This document shows positions 17,244 through 25,281 of a DNA stretch of 64,000 bases, piece by piece. Position 1 is the first letter of the stretch, and every line of letters starts with the position of its first letter. The notes under the pieces were generated by a model, which made no database searches, was not told the origin of the DNA, and worked only from the letters and a program-made list of their open reading frames with translations. The stretch comes from Sunxiuqinia dokdonensis (GTDB lineage Bacteria; Bacteroidota; Bacteroidia; Bacteroidales; Prolixibacteraceae), in contig NZ_LGIA01000025.1 of NCBI RefSeq assembly GCF_001270965.1, forward strand, positions 23,015 to 87,014. Reading direction: 5' to 3'. The translations under genes were made by a program, and so were the position numbers.

Positions 17244-18335
17244 TTAATCTTCACTTAAATATAAATAGTCGTAATGCACCACTGGCCTTTGTTTGGGTGA
17301 GTCGCCCTCGGCCTTGACTTTATCAGCCGAATACTGCGATTTACCCCAGCCCACCAGCCGGCCTTTTTCATCAATAATTTTCACAATGTCGCCGCGCTTA
17401 AACAGCCCTCGCACCTCGGTTACTCCAATGGGTAACAAACTGGTGGCCTTGGTAGAAAACAGCGCTTCTTTGGCTCCCTGGTTAATGATTAACTCACCTT
17501 TGGCAAAACTGTGCGAGTACGCAATCCACTTTTTGACGTTCGACGACTTCCGCTTTTCCGCTTTAAAGTAGGTGTGCGCCACCCGACGATCCTTGCTCAA
17601 AATATCGGTCAGCACTTCATCGCGCAAACCATTGGCAATGTGAACCGAAATGCCCTCCTTCGCCACTTTTCGGGCAATGGAACTCTTTGTGAGCATCCCG
17701 CCCCGGCCAAAACCCGACTTCTGCGGCAAAATCTTGTCCATCCAGTCGCGATCTTTCAGATGAATCTCCTCAATGATCCTAGACCCGGGCAAGTTTGGGT
17801 CACCATCGAAAATCCCGTCGATGTTACTGAGGATAATCAGCGCATCCGAATTTTGCATCGAAGCAATCAGGCCCGACAGCTCGTCGTTGTCGGTAAACAT
17901 CAGCTCGCTCACCGAAATGGTGTCGTTCTCATTGACAATCGGCACGACTCCATTCTCAAGTAAAGTGGTGAAGCAGTTCTTCATGTTCAGGTAATGATTG
18001 CGCTCGCCAAAATTATCTTTGGTGGTCAGCACCTGGGCACAGGTAATGCCATGTTCATTGAAAAACCCAGCGTACTGATTGATCATTTTCACCTGACCAA
18101 TAGCCGACCACAACTGCCGCGATGACACCGTATCCAGCTTTTTGGTTAGTTTTACTTCGCTTCGTCCGGCAGCAACCGCTCCCGACGATACCAGGATCAC
18201 TTCAACCCCACGCTTGTACAGGCTGGCAATCTGGTCGACCAAATGCTTCATTCGGGCAACATTCAATGTCCCATCAGACTTAGTTAGAACGTTACTACCT
18301 ACTTTTATGGTAATCTTTTTATAGTTGAAACTCAT
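17244..18335 (-). CDS. proB: Glutamate 5-kinase
   Basis: A 363-residue kinase for the first step of proline synthesis. The amino-acid kinase domain begins ITIKVGSNVLTKSDG, includes VILVSSGAVAAGRSE (near 45), IPIVNENDTISVSEL-like sequence (VPIVNENDTISVSE) and GRGGMLTKSSIA, where the family has GTGGM. A PUA domain follows from about residue 265 (GVTEVRGLFKRGDIVKI). The kinase-plus-PUA arrangement is the standard feedback-regulated form. It follows proC by 11 bases. Confidence 0.94.
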   Translation of the reverse strand: MSFNYKKITIKVGSNVLTKSDGTLNVARMKHLVDQIASLYKRGVEVILVSSGAVAAGRSEVKLTKKLDTVSSRQLWSAIGQVKMINQYAGFFNEHGITCAQVLTTKDNFGERNHYLNMKNCFTTLLENGVVPIVNENDTISVSELMFTDNDELSGLIASMQNSDALIILSNIDGIFDGDPNLPGSRIIEEIHLKDRDWMDKILPQKSGFGRGGMLTKSSIARKVAKEGISVHIANGLRDEVLTDILSKDRRVAHTYFKAEKRKSSNVKKWIAYSHSFAKGELIINQGAKEALFSTKATSLLPIGVTEVRGLFKRGDIVKIIDEKGRLVGWGKSQYSADKVKAEGDSPKQRPVVHYDYLYLSED

Positions 18336-18346
18336 GTTTCCTTTTT

Positions 18347-19144
18347 CTAGCCACGCTCAATTTTGTTGAACGAGGCAATCAAACCCTGAATAACCGAGGA
18401 GCTGAATCCCTTATGCTCCATCTCATTAATCCCCGTAATGGTGATTCCCCTCGGCGTGGTGACTTTGTCAATCTCCCGCTCCGGATGATGTCCGGTGTTC
18501 ATAATCAGCTGTACGGCACCCTTGACCGTTTGCGCAGTAATAAACTGGGCCATTTCAGCGCCAAAGCCCATCTCAACCCCACCCTGCATGGCCGCACGCA
18601 CATAACGCAACGCAAAGGCAGTTCCGCACGATGCCAGTACGGTTGCCGCAGCCATCAATTCTTCCTGAATCACCACCGTTTTTCCCAACTGGTCAAACAG
18701 CGTTTGTACGGTTTCCAGATGGGCATCAGCCTGGCCATTGCCCGAAATGCAGGTCATCGACTCCTGCAAAGAAATGGCCGTATTGGGCATCACCCGAAAG
18801 ATGATGGATTCGTTGCCAATCAGCTTGGCCAAATCACTCAACGACACGCCGGCAGCAATGGAAACGATGATTTTATCCAAAGTCAACGCCGGTTTTATTT
18901 GGTCAATCACTTTTTCAACATGATACGGTTTTACCGCCAAAATCACCAAATCGGCTGTTTTTGCCGCTTCCAGGTTATCCTGAAAGGTGTTCACTCCTTT
19001 GGCTTGGAATCCTTCCAGAACATTTTTTCGGGGATCAGCAATGGTAATGGCCGAAGGTTCAATGTAACCCGATTTCAGCAGGCCATTGACAATGGCTCCG
19101 CCCATGTTCCCTGCTCCTATGATGGTGATCTTTCCAACTTTCAT
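18347..19144 (-). CDS. proC: Pyrroline-5-carboxylate reductase
   Basis: A 265-residue reductase for the last step of proline synthesis. The N-terminal dinucleotide fold is KITIIGAGNMGGAIVNGLL; then VILAVKPYHVEKVIDQI, FRVMPNTAISLQESMTCI and ASCGTAFALRYVRAAMQGGVEMG follow, with the C-terminal EIDKVTTPRGITITGI motif (normally vtspgGtT). It begins two bases after the argD stop and precedes proB, so proline genes lie inside the arginine transcription unit. Confidence 0.95.
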   Translation of the reverse strand: MKVGKITIIGAGNMGGAIVNGLLKSGYIEPSAITIADPRKNVLEGFQAKGVNTFQDNLEAAKTADLVILAVKPYHVEKVIDQIKPALTLDKIIVSIAAGVSLSDLAKLIGNESIIFRVMPNTAISLQESMTCISGNGQADAHLETVQTLFDQLGKTVVIQEELMAAATVLASCGTAFALRYVRAAMQGGVEMGFGAEMAQFITAQTVKGAVQLIMNTGHHPEREIDKVTTPRGITITGINEMEHKGFSSSVIQGLIASFNKIERG

Positions 19145-19146
19145 TT

Positions 19147-20301
19147 TTAGTCTATTTCGTTTGAATGAACATGCAATTCACTCAGTACTTTTTCAAATTT
19201 TTCGATAAAATAAGCAGCCTGCTCCATGGTTAGCGACAATGGAGGCAGCAAACGAATAATATGTGCCCCGGACACTCCGGTAAATATTTTTCCCTCAAAC
19301 AACAGCTTTTGGCGAATGGGCTTCACTTCTTCGTCGAACTCAATGCCGATCATGAGTCCTTTTCCCCGTACATCTTTAACACCGCTGATCCGAGAGAGTT
19401 CTTGCAGTAGAAAATTTCCTACTTTTTCAGCATTAGTAACCAGATTTTCCTGTTTCATGATTTCCAGCACCGCAATTCCAGCAGCACAAGCCAGGTAGTT
19501 GCCACCAAAAGTGGTTCCGAGCATCCCGTGCCAGGGCTTCAGTTGCGGACTGATCAAGACGCCACCAATTGGAAAACCATTGCCCATTCCCTTGGCCATG
19601 GTAATCATGTCGGGCTGAACTTTGGTATATTGAAAAGCAAAAAACTTACCACTACGCCCGTAGCCCGACTGAATTTCATCCAAAATGAGCAGAGCACCAT
19701 GTTGTTTGCACAATACACTCAATTGTTCCAGAAAATCCGGATTCGGAACATGAATGCCGCCAATTCCCTGGATGCCTTCAATAATCACGGCAGCAATATC
19801 GTCGGCCTGCAGTTGCTTTTCGACAGCTTCAATGTTGTTGAACGGCAGAATCACCGCATTGTCAGTTTCATTAACCGGCGCAATAATTTTTGGATTGTCG
19901 GTTACCGCAACCACCGCCGAGGTGCGGCCGTGGAAGCCTTTTTTGAAGCTGATGACTCTTTTTCGACCCGTAGCAAACGAAGCCAGCTTAAGTGCATTTT
20001 CATTGGCTTCAGCACCAGAGTTGCACAAAAACAACTGGTAATCGTCCAACCCGGAAAGTTGCCCCAGTTTGTCGGCCAACTCCTGCTGCTGCGGAATCTT
20101 TACCGAATTGCTGTAAAAACCAATCCGCTGCAACTGTTCGCCAATTTTACTAACATAAACCGGATGACTATGCCCCACCGAAATCACCGCATGACCACCA
20201 TATAAATCAAGGTAACGGTTTCCGGCATCGTCCCATACGTAGCATCCTTCGGCTTTCACCGGAGTAATGTCAAACAATGGATATACGTCGAATAATTTCA
20301 T
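19147..20301 (-). CDS. argD: Acetylornithine (succinylornithine) aminotransferase
   Basis: A 384-residue class III PLP aminotransferase from the ATG at 20301 (MKLFDVYPLFDI). Motifs: GCYVWDDAGNRYLDLYGGHA near the start, CNSGAEANENALKLA, GFHGRTSA, the Asp-containing ALLILDEIQSGYGRSGKFF, and the PLP lysine in DMITMAKGMGNGFPIGG (near 245). It converts N-acylglutamate semialdehyde to N-acylornithine. The nine-codon extension to a TTG at 20328 lies in an AAATTCCAA-type repeat and was rejected as the start. Confidence 0.94.
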   Translation of the reverse strand: MKLFDVYPLFDITPVKAEGCYVWDDAGNRYLDLYGGHAVISVGHSHPVYVSKIGEQLQRIGFYSNSVKIPQQQELADKLGQLSGLDDYQLFLCNSGAEANENALKLASFATGRKRVISFKKGFHGRTSAVVAVTDNPKIIAPVNETDNAVILPFNNIEAVEKQLQADDIAAVIIEGIQGIGGIHVPNPDFLEQLSVLCKQHGALLILDEIQSGYGRSGKFFAFQYTKVQPDMITMAKGMGNGFPIGGVLISPQLKPWHGMLGTTFGGNYLACAAGIAVLEIMKQENLVTNAEKVGNFLLQELSRISGVKDVRGKGLMIGIEFDEEVKPIRQKLLFEGKIFTGVSGAHIIRLLPPLSLTMEQAAYFIEKFEKVLSELHVHSNEID

Positions 20302-20375
20302 GTTCAAATTCCAAGTTTCAAATTCCAAATTCCAGGCATGTCAGCTTGTCGCTAACAGCTTGTGGCTTGAGGCTC
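20302..20375. repeat. AAATTCCAA-type low-complexity spacer (argC-argD gap)
   Basis: The gap contains three close copies of CAAATTCCAA or CAAGTTTCAA. Similar strings lie upstream of argF' (15687-15720) and between the fusion gene and fcl (38330-38350). They look like short dispersed intergenic sequence. No terminator or promoter is clear. Confidence 0.45.
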
Positions 20376-21344
20376 CTAAAAAGCCACCGCCTTTAAATTC
20401 AATCCTACTTTTTCGTTCAGGCCAAACATCAGGTTCATGTTTTGTACGGCCTGTCCCGAAGCGCCTTTCAGCAGGTTGTCCGTCACGCTCAAAATCAACA
20501 ATTTGCTGCCGTGCTTTTCCAAATAAAGAACGGCCTTATTGGTGTTCACCACCTGTTTCACATCCGGGTTCTCGCTGGTCACAAAAACAAACGGATGGCT
20601 GGCATAATAATCTTCATAAAGCTTAACCGCTTCCTCAGCCGTTCCTTCAAAATCAGTATAAACCGAAGCAAAGATCCCGCGGGTGTGGTTTCCGCGAACC
20701 GGGACAAAATTGACATCAAAGTCAAACGAATTTTGCAGCTGCTGAAAGCTTTGACGAATTTCGCCCAAGTGCTGGTGCTGAAAAGCTTTGTAAACCGACA
20801 CATTGCTGTTTCGCCAGCTAAAGTGCGAGGTTTTGCTTGGCGCCTGTCCTGCTCCGGTCGAACCGGTGATGGCATGCACATGCAATTCGTTTTTCAGCAA
20901 GCCGGCAGCAGCCAGCGGCAACACCGCCAGTTGAATTCCCGTAGCGAAGCAGCCCGGATTGGCAATTCGCTTCGATGCACGAATCAGTTCGCGGTTGATT
21001 TCGGGCAAGCCATAAACAAAGTCATTTCCTTCGGCTTTCAAACGGAAATCATGACTGAGGTCGATGATTTTAACCGACGCAGGAATACTTGTACTTTCAA
21101 TAAATTCCTTTGATTTTCCGTGGCCCATGCACAAAAACAAAACATCGGCCTTGGTCAAATCCGGATCAGCCTCAAATGTCAAGCTTGTTTCGCCAACCAA
21201 ATCGCGATGAACAGCATCGACCAAATTGCCCGCATTGCTGCTGCTCTGCACAAAGGCAATGGCTGCTTCGGGATGGTTCAGCAAAATGCGAATCAACTCA
21301 CCAGCGGTATATCCTGCTCCTCCTATTATTCCAACTTGAATCAT
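20376..21344 (-). CDS. argC: N-acetyl-gamma-glutamyl-phosphate reductase
   Basis: A 322-residue reductase turning N-acylglutamyl phosphate into the semialdehyde. The Rossmann motif VGIIGGAGYTAGELIRILLNHPE opens the protein, the catalytic Cys is in ANPGCFATGIQLAVLPL (near 130), and the His in PVRGNHTRGIFASVY (near 197). The length is slightly short, as in type 1 ArgC of Bacteroidota. It begins 14 bases after argG ends. Confidence 0.95.
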   Translation of the reverse strand: MIQVGIIGGAGYTAGELIRILLNHPEAAIAFVQSSSNAGNLVDAVHRDLVGETSLTFEADPDLTKADVLFLCMGHGKSKEFIESTSIPASVKIIDLSHDFRLKAEGNDFVYGLPEINRELIRASKRIANPGCFATGIQLAVLPLAAAGLLKNELHVHAITGSTGAGQAPSKTSHFSWRNSNVSVYKAFQHQHLGEIRQSFQQLQNSFDFDVNFVPVRGNHTRGIFASVYTDFEGTAEEAVKLYEDYYASHPFVFVTSENPDVKQVVNTNKAVLYLEKHGSKLLILSVTDNLLKGASGQAVQNMNLMFGLNEKVGLNLKAVAF

Positions 21345-21358
21345 GAACGTTCTCCGAA

Positions 21359-22552
21359 TTAATATTTTTTATTGACTGAATTGTAAATCTTCAGTGATGT
21401 TCCCAAAATCTTGGTGAAGCCTTTGACATCTTCGCTGGTCCAGGCTTTGTTCATTTCGCCGTACTCGCCAAAGTCCGATTTCATCAAGTCGTTATCGGAC
21501 TCAATACCGACCAAAACATAGTGGTACGGTTTCAGCTTGATAATGACTTTCCCTGTCACAGTTTCCTGCGTATTTTCGAGGAATTTTTCGATGTCGCGCA
21601 TCACCGGATCAAGATAAAGCGCTTCATGCAAAAACATGCCATACCAGTTGGCCAATTGCTCTTTCCAGTACATTTGCCATTTGGTCAAGGTATGTTTCTC
21701 AAGCATTTGGTGTGCTTTTATAATCAGCATAGGGGCAGCAGCCTCAAAACCTACCCGGCCTTTGATTCCGATAATCGTATCGCCAATATGCATGTCGCGG
21801 CCAATGGCAAAAGGAGCAGCCAGATCTTCCAACGCTCGAATGGCGTCAACCGTATTAAAGTATTTTTTACCGTCAACACCTTTCAGCTCACCTTCAACAA
21901 AATCAAGCGAGATCTCTTTTTCTCCTTTTTCCTTCAACTGTGACGGATAAGCTTCCTCGGGCAGTGTTTTTTCAGAGGTCAGTGTTTCCTTTCCGCCAAT
22001 GCTCGTTCCCCACAGGCCTTTGTTGATCGAATAGGCCATCTTTGACCAATCGGCTTCAACGCCATGTTCTTTCAAGTAGTCAATTTCTGCCTGGCGGCTA
22101 AGCTGCAAATCACGGGTTGGCGTTAAAATCTTGATGTCGGGTGCCAGCACTTCAAAAGTGAGGTCGAAACGAACCTGGTCGTTTCCGGCACCAGTACTAC
22201 CGTGCGCCACGTATTTGGCTCCAATTTTTTTGGCATATTCAATGATGGCAATGGCCTGAAAAACCCGTTCCGAACTAACCGAAATCGGGTAAGTATTGTT
22301 TCGAAGGACGTTGCCATATACCATGTAACGAATACACTTATTGTAATAAGTATCGGTTACATCCAGCGTGACATGCTTGGCTGATCCGAGTTCATAGGCA
22401 CGCTTTTCGATATCGTCCAACTCTTCGGCACCAAAGCCACCCGTATTCGCAATTGCCGTGTAAACTTCCAGGTTTTTTTCTACTGACAAATACTTGGCGC
22501 AAAAGGACGTATCTAAACCTCCGCTGTATGCTAATACGACTTTTTCTTTCAT
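21359..22552 (-). CDS. argG: Argininosuccinate synthase
   Basis: A 397-residue synthase joining citrulline and aspartate with ATP. The P-loop is KVVLAYSGGLDTSFCAKYL at the N-terminus; YVAHGSTGAGNDQVRFDL and WGTSIGGKETL follow. The chosen start is the ATG at 22552 (MKEKVVLAY); the longer ORF begins at a GTG ten codons upstream with no family similarity. In a pathway with N-acylcitrulline the acyl group must be removed before this step, but no deacylase and no argH lie in the window. Confidence 0.95.
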   Translation of the reverse strand: MKEKVVLAYSGGLDTSFCAKYLSVEKNLEVYTAIANTGGFGAEELDDIEKRAYELGSAKHVTLDVTDTYYNKCIRYMVYGNVLRNNTYPISVSSERVFQAIAIIEYAKKIGAKYVAHGSTGAGNDQVRFDLTFEVLAPDIKILTPTRDLQLSRQAEIDYLKEHGVEADWSKMAYSINKGLWGTSIGGKETLTSEKTLPEEAYPSQLKEKGEKEISLDFVEGELKGVDGKKYFNTVDAIRALEDLAAPFAIGRDMHIGDTIIGIKGRVGFEAAAPMLIIKAHQMLEKHTLTKWQMYWKEQLANWYGMFLHEALYLDPVMRDIEKFLENTQETVTGKVIIKLKPYHYVLVGIESDNDLMKSDFGEYGEMNKAWTSEDVKGFTKILGTSLKIYNSVNKKY

Positions 22553-22700
22553 GTTTATTCGTTTTATAAAAAGTGATGACACCAGTTCAGCATTTCTACT
22601 GAAAACTTACAACTTTACTAACCTTATTATTTCCCCGCCGCTGCAATGCTCATGAACCGGGTTAACGATTCAATACAGCTTTGGGATCATTTGAAGAAAA

Positions 22701-23426
22701 TTAATCCTGCAATGATTGCCGAACAGTGCCATCACTCATATGTTGTACAATTTTTTTAAACAGATTCATCCCCGAACCTTTACCGTTCGAATGAGACTTT
22801 GGTTTCAATTTTCCGATCATTTCCGACAAGGAAATTCGCTTTGGTTTCTCTTCTTTCTTTTCCTCTTTTTTTTCTTTCTTTTCTTCCCATGCCGGATCAA
22901 ACAGCATTCCAGTGCATAAACATTTTGAGCGCCCTGTGCGCGTAAGAATATCATAGTTCACACAACTTTTGCAGCCTTTCCAAAAATCTTCGTCATCCGT
23001 CAGTTCTGAAAAAGTAACGGGCCGGTAACCCAGTTCGTGGTTGATTTTCATGACAGCCAGCCCGGTGGTCAAGCCAAAAATTTTGGCTTTGGGAAATTTG
23101 GTTCGCGACAATTCAAACGCTTTCCGTTTGATTTCGCGCGCCAAGCCAATTCCACGGTAGTCGCGAACGACAATCAAACCCGAGTTAGCCACAAAACGAT
23201 TGTGTCCCCACGATTCGATGTAACAAAACCCGGCAAACGTGTCGCCATCCAAAGCAATGATCGCTTTACCTTCAGTAATTTTGTTGGTAATATATTCGTC
23301 CGACCGGCGGGCAATACCTGTTCCCCGCTCTTTCGAAGCCAAATCAATGCTATCATTTATCTCAGCAACATAATTCAAATGGGAAACATTTGCCGCTGTT
23401 ACTTTTATATCTTTAATGTTTTTCAT
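22701..23426 (-). CDS. GNAT acyltransferase, candidate N-acylglutamate synthase
   Basis: A 241-residue protein. Residues 1-150 form a GNAT fold with acetyl-CoA motif A at SGLIVVRDYRGIGLAREIKRKA (normally V-x-x-x-x-RGxGxG/A). A cysteine-bearing segment follows (WKGCKSCVNYDILTRTGRSKCLC), then a very Lys/Glu-rich linker and a basic tail. It lies 13 bases after argR and before argG, and no classical argA or argJ is present, so it is the obvious candidate for acylating glutamate, with acetyl- or succinyl-CoA. GNAT proteins in this position in Bacteroides have, as I recall, been given this role from mutant fitness data. Confidence 0.75.
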   Translation of the reverse strand: MKNIKDIKVTAANVSHLNYVAEINDSIDLASKERGTGIARRSDEYITNKITEGKAIIALDGDTFAGFCYIESWGHNRFVANSGLIVVRDYRGIGLAREIKRKAFELSRTKFPKAKIFGLTTGLAVMKINHELGYRPVTFSELTDDEDFWKGCKSCVNYDILTRTGRSKCLCTGMLFDPAWEEKKEKKEEKKEEKPKRISLSEMIGKLKPKSHSNGKGSGMNLFKKIVQHMSDGTVRQSLQD

Positions 23427-23439
23427 TGAGTCAATTCAA

Positions 23440-23922
23440 CTATCCAATTTTATCTTCCAATTTTGGCATCACCAAAATCAGACTATTAATTAAATCACTG
23501 GGAGTAATGCCCTCTCGCATCACCAACAAAATGGTATCATCCCCCGCAATACTTCCAATAATTTCATAAGGGTCGGCATTGTCCAACACCGCAGCTAAAC
23601 TGCTGGCATAGCCCGGTCGCGTTCTTAATACGGCCAGGTTGCCCGAGAATTGCAAATCACGAAATCCGTCAACCAAAAAATTAACGCGGGTATTTTCCCG
23701 CTGTGGCTCCACACTCACGCCTTCAGGAATAACATAAACGTAACCCTTGTTGGCGTGCGGTACTTTGGCTACTTTCAGGATTTTCAAATCGCGCGACAAA
23801 GTGGCTTGCGTCAAATCAAATCCCTCCTCTTTCAACTGGCCAAGCAACTCTTCCTGGCTGCTCACCTCTTTTGAAGTAATGATTCTTTTGATAGCCAACT
23901 GTCTCTTCGTGCGATTTTTCAT
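23440..23922 (-). CDS. argR: Arginine repressor
   Basis: A 160-residue ArgR/AhrC regulator from the ATG at 23922. The N-terminal winged helix includes SQEELLGQLKEEGFDLTQATLSRDL (residues about 22-46), where the Ser-Arg pair contacts DNA. The C-terminal arginine-binding and hexamer domain has LAVLRTRPGYASSLAAVLD and IAGDDTILLVMRE. The longer ORF starts at a TTG at 23976, which lies upstream of the promoter proposed here, so it is rejected. It heads the arginine operon and very likely controls itself. Confidence 0.94.
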   Translation of the reverse strand: MKNRTKRQLAIKRIITSKEVSSQEELLGQLKEEGFDLTQATLSRDLKILKVAKVPHANKGYVYVIPEGVSVEPQRENTRVNFLVDGFRDLQFSGNLAVLRTRPGYASSLAAVLDNADPYEIIGSIAGDDTILLVMREGITPSDLINSLILVMPKLEDKIG

Positions 23923-23923
23923 T

Positions 23924-23939
23924 TTGTATATATATGCAA
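23924..23939. promoter_or_regulatory. ARG-box-like operator 1
   Basis: TTGTATATATATGCAA is a 16-base palindrome with one mismatch, placed between the predicted transcription start and the argR ATG. On the minus strand the inner 14 bases match the Gram-positive ARG-box pattern TGMATwwwwATKCA at all but one position. Spaced next to box 2, it is arranged as ArgR hexamer sites usually are. Confidence 0.6.
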
Positions 23940-23945
23940 TACTTC

Positions 23946-23959
23946 TGCAAAAATATGCA
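23946..23959. promoter_or_regulatory. ARG-box-like operator 2 overlapping the promoter
   Basis: TGCAAAAATATGCA has inverted TGCA half-sites separated by six A/T bases and, on the minus strand, matches TGMATwwwwATKCA at all but one position. It overlaps the proposed -7 element (23948-23955), so binding would block RNA polymerase. Confidence 0.6.
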
Positions 23960-23977
23960 TTTTTTATCGAATTCAAA
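23948..23977 (-). promoter_or_regulatory. argR operon promoter
   Basis: On the minus strand TTTG (plus-strand bases 23974-23977) is followed after 18 bases by TATTTTTG (23948-23955), close to the Bacteroidota -33 TTTG / -7 TAnnTTTG promoter. Transcription would start near 23941, giving a leader of about 20 bases before argR. Confidence 0.55.
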
Positions 23978-24067
23978 TTTTTATTTCGGATTTATTTCTA
24001 TTTTTGTAGCCGAATCGTAGACATGAAAACATTTTGACATGCTGGACGTTTTCGAAGTATTAGAAAT

Positions 24068-24133
24068 ATGACGGTAAAGAAAAGACATTATTTACAAGAA
24101 ATAAGCACAATGCGTTTGCCCTACTTTCAGTAG
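24068..24133 (+). CDS. Putative 21-residue carA leader peptide
   Basis: ATG at 24068 overlaps the stop of a 10-codon ORF (24039-24071) as ATGA. The reading frame encodes MTVKKRHYLQ and continues to MRLPYFQ, ending at TAG 24131-24133. The left arm of the terminator hairpin (24109-24115) and its apical loop lie inside the ORF, and the stop codon is in the descending arm, so a ribosome near the stop would block hairpin formation. Contains two Arg codons. No homologue is known to me; existence is inferred from position. Confidence 0.35.
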   Translation: MTVKKRHYLQEISTMRLPYFQ

Positions 24134-24150
24134 CCAGACGCATTTTTTTT
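24109..24150 (+). terminator. Intrinsic terminator in the carA leader
   Basis: AATGCGT (24109-24115) pairs with ACGCATT (24138-24144), extended by three more pairs and, past a small internal mismatch, an upper stem CTAC/GTAG, followed by eight T at 24143-24150. It ends 21 bases before carA, so it would stop transcription before the gene unless prevented. Confidence 0.7.
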
Positions 24151-24171
24151 AATCTATAAGCGATTATTACA

Positions 24172-25260
24172 ATGACACAGGCAAAAAAAGTCAGTTTGGT
24201 TTTAGAAGATGGGACCAGGTTCGAAGGAAAGTCGTTCGGATATGACCACTCCATTGCGGGAGAAGTGGTTTTTTATACGGCCATGACCGGCTATCCGGAA
24301 AGTTTAACAGATCCTTCATATACCGGTCAGATTTTGGTTTCAACTTACCCGATGATCGGAAACTATGGTGTTCCGCACGACCTTTTGGATGAAGGAATCC
24401 ATGCGCACTATGAGTCGCACAAAGTACACATCAGCGGATTGATCATTTCCGATTATTCTTCGGAATACAGTCACTGGAATGCGCAAAAAAGCTTGGGCGA
24501 CTGGTTGAAAGAATCGAGAGTTCCGGGCTTGTATGGTATCGACACACGGGCGCTCACCAAAATTCTGCGGGTGAAAGGCTCGATGCTGGGTAAAATCGAG
24601 TTTGAAGATGAACCCGTTGATTTTTATGATCCTAACAAGGAGAACCTGGTGGCCATTGCCAGTATTCAGAAAAAAGAAGTGTATGGCAAAGGCCAGCACA
24701 AAGTAGTACTGATCGATTGCGGGGTGAAAAATAACATTATCCGCTGCTTGCTCGATCGCGATGCAACAGTCATTCGTGTTCCATGGGATTACGACTTTTC
24801 CAACGAGGAATACGACGGCGTTTTCATTTCGAATGGACCGGGCGATCCGGCGCGTTGTGAAAAAACCGTGGCAAACATTAAAAAAGTGATGGACCTTGAA
24901 AAACCCATCATGGGAATTTGCCTGGGCAACCAGCTCCTGGCCCGTGCTGCCGGAGCCGAAACCTACAAGCTAAAGTTTGGCCACCGCAGCCATAACCAGC
25001 CGGTTCTGCTGGCCGGAACTGACCGATGCTTCATCACCTCACAAAACCATGGCTATGTTGTCGACCCCAATACCCTGTCGTCAGATTGGGAAGCTTTATT
25101 TACCAATGTCAATGACAGCACCAACGAAGGAATCCGGCACAAGTCGAAACCGTTCTTCTCTACCCAGTTCCACCCGGAAGCGTCCAGCGGCCCGGTTGAC
25201 ACGGAGTATTTGTTTGATGAGTTCATTCAAAATATTGTTGATTTTAAGCAGAAAGCCTAA
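24172..25260 (+). CDS. carA: Carbamoyl-phosphate synthase small subunit
   Basis: A 362-residue glutaminase subunit that feeds ammonia to CarB for carbamoyl phosphate, needed for both arginine and pyrimidines. The N-terminal domain begins VSLVLEDGTRFEGKSFGY. The class I amidotransferase domain has FISNGPGDP, the nucleophile in MGICLGNQLLARAAG (Cys near 250), and the His-Glu of TQFHPEASSGP (near 335). The position after the nucleophile reads LGN where E. coli has LGH. It is divergent from argR and 21 bases upstream of carB. Confidence 0.95.
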   Translation: MTQAKKVSLVLEDGTRFEGKSFGYDHSIAGEVVFYTAMTGYPESLTDPSYTGQILVSTYPMIGNYGVPHDLLDEGIHAHYESHKVHISGLIISDYSSEYSHWNAQKSLGDWLKESRVPGLYGIDTRALTKILRVKGSMLGKIEFEDEPVDFYDPNKENLVAIASIQKKEVYGKGQHKVVLIDCGVKNNIIRCLLDRDATVIRVPWDYDFSNEEYDGVFISNGPGDPARCEKTVANIKKVMDLEKPIMGICLGNQLLARAAGAETYKLKFGHRSHNQPVLLAGTDRCFITSQNHGYVVDPNTLSSDWEALFTNVNDSTNEGIRHKSKPFFSTQFHPEASSGPVDTEYLFDEFIQNIVDFKQKA

Positions 25261-25281
25261 TTTTTATAACACAGCTTACAA

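Larger units (their letters stand above)
24007..24171 (+). promoter_or_regulatory. carA leader with candidate attenuator
   Basis: A TATTTTTG at 23999-24006 fits a -7 element, so transcription may begin near 24013, about 160 bases before carA. The leader holds a chain of tiny ORFs (from 24023, 24039 and 24068) and ends in a terminator hairpin with eight T only 21 bases before the carA ATG. The last mini-ORF reads into the hairpin. This is the layout of translation-coupled transcription attenuation. An alternative is a small RNA terminating at 24150. Confidence 0.5.

Noticed and set aside
23920..23976. Longer argR from a TTG at 23976
   Set aside because: The start would lie upstream of the proposed promoter and in ARG-box sequence; ATG 23922 fits the family.
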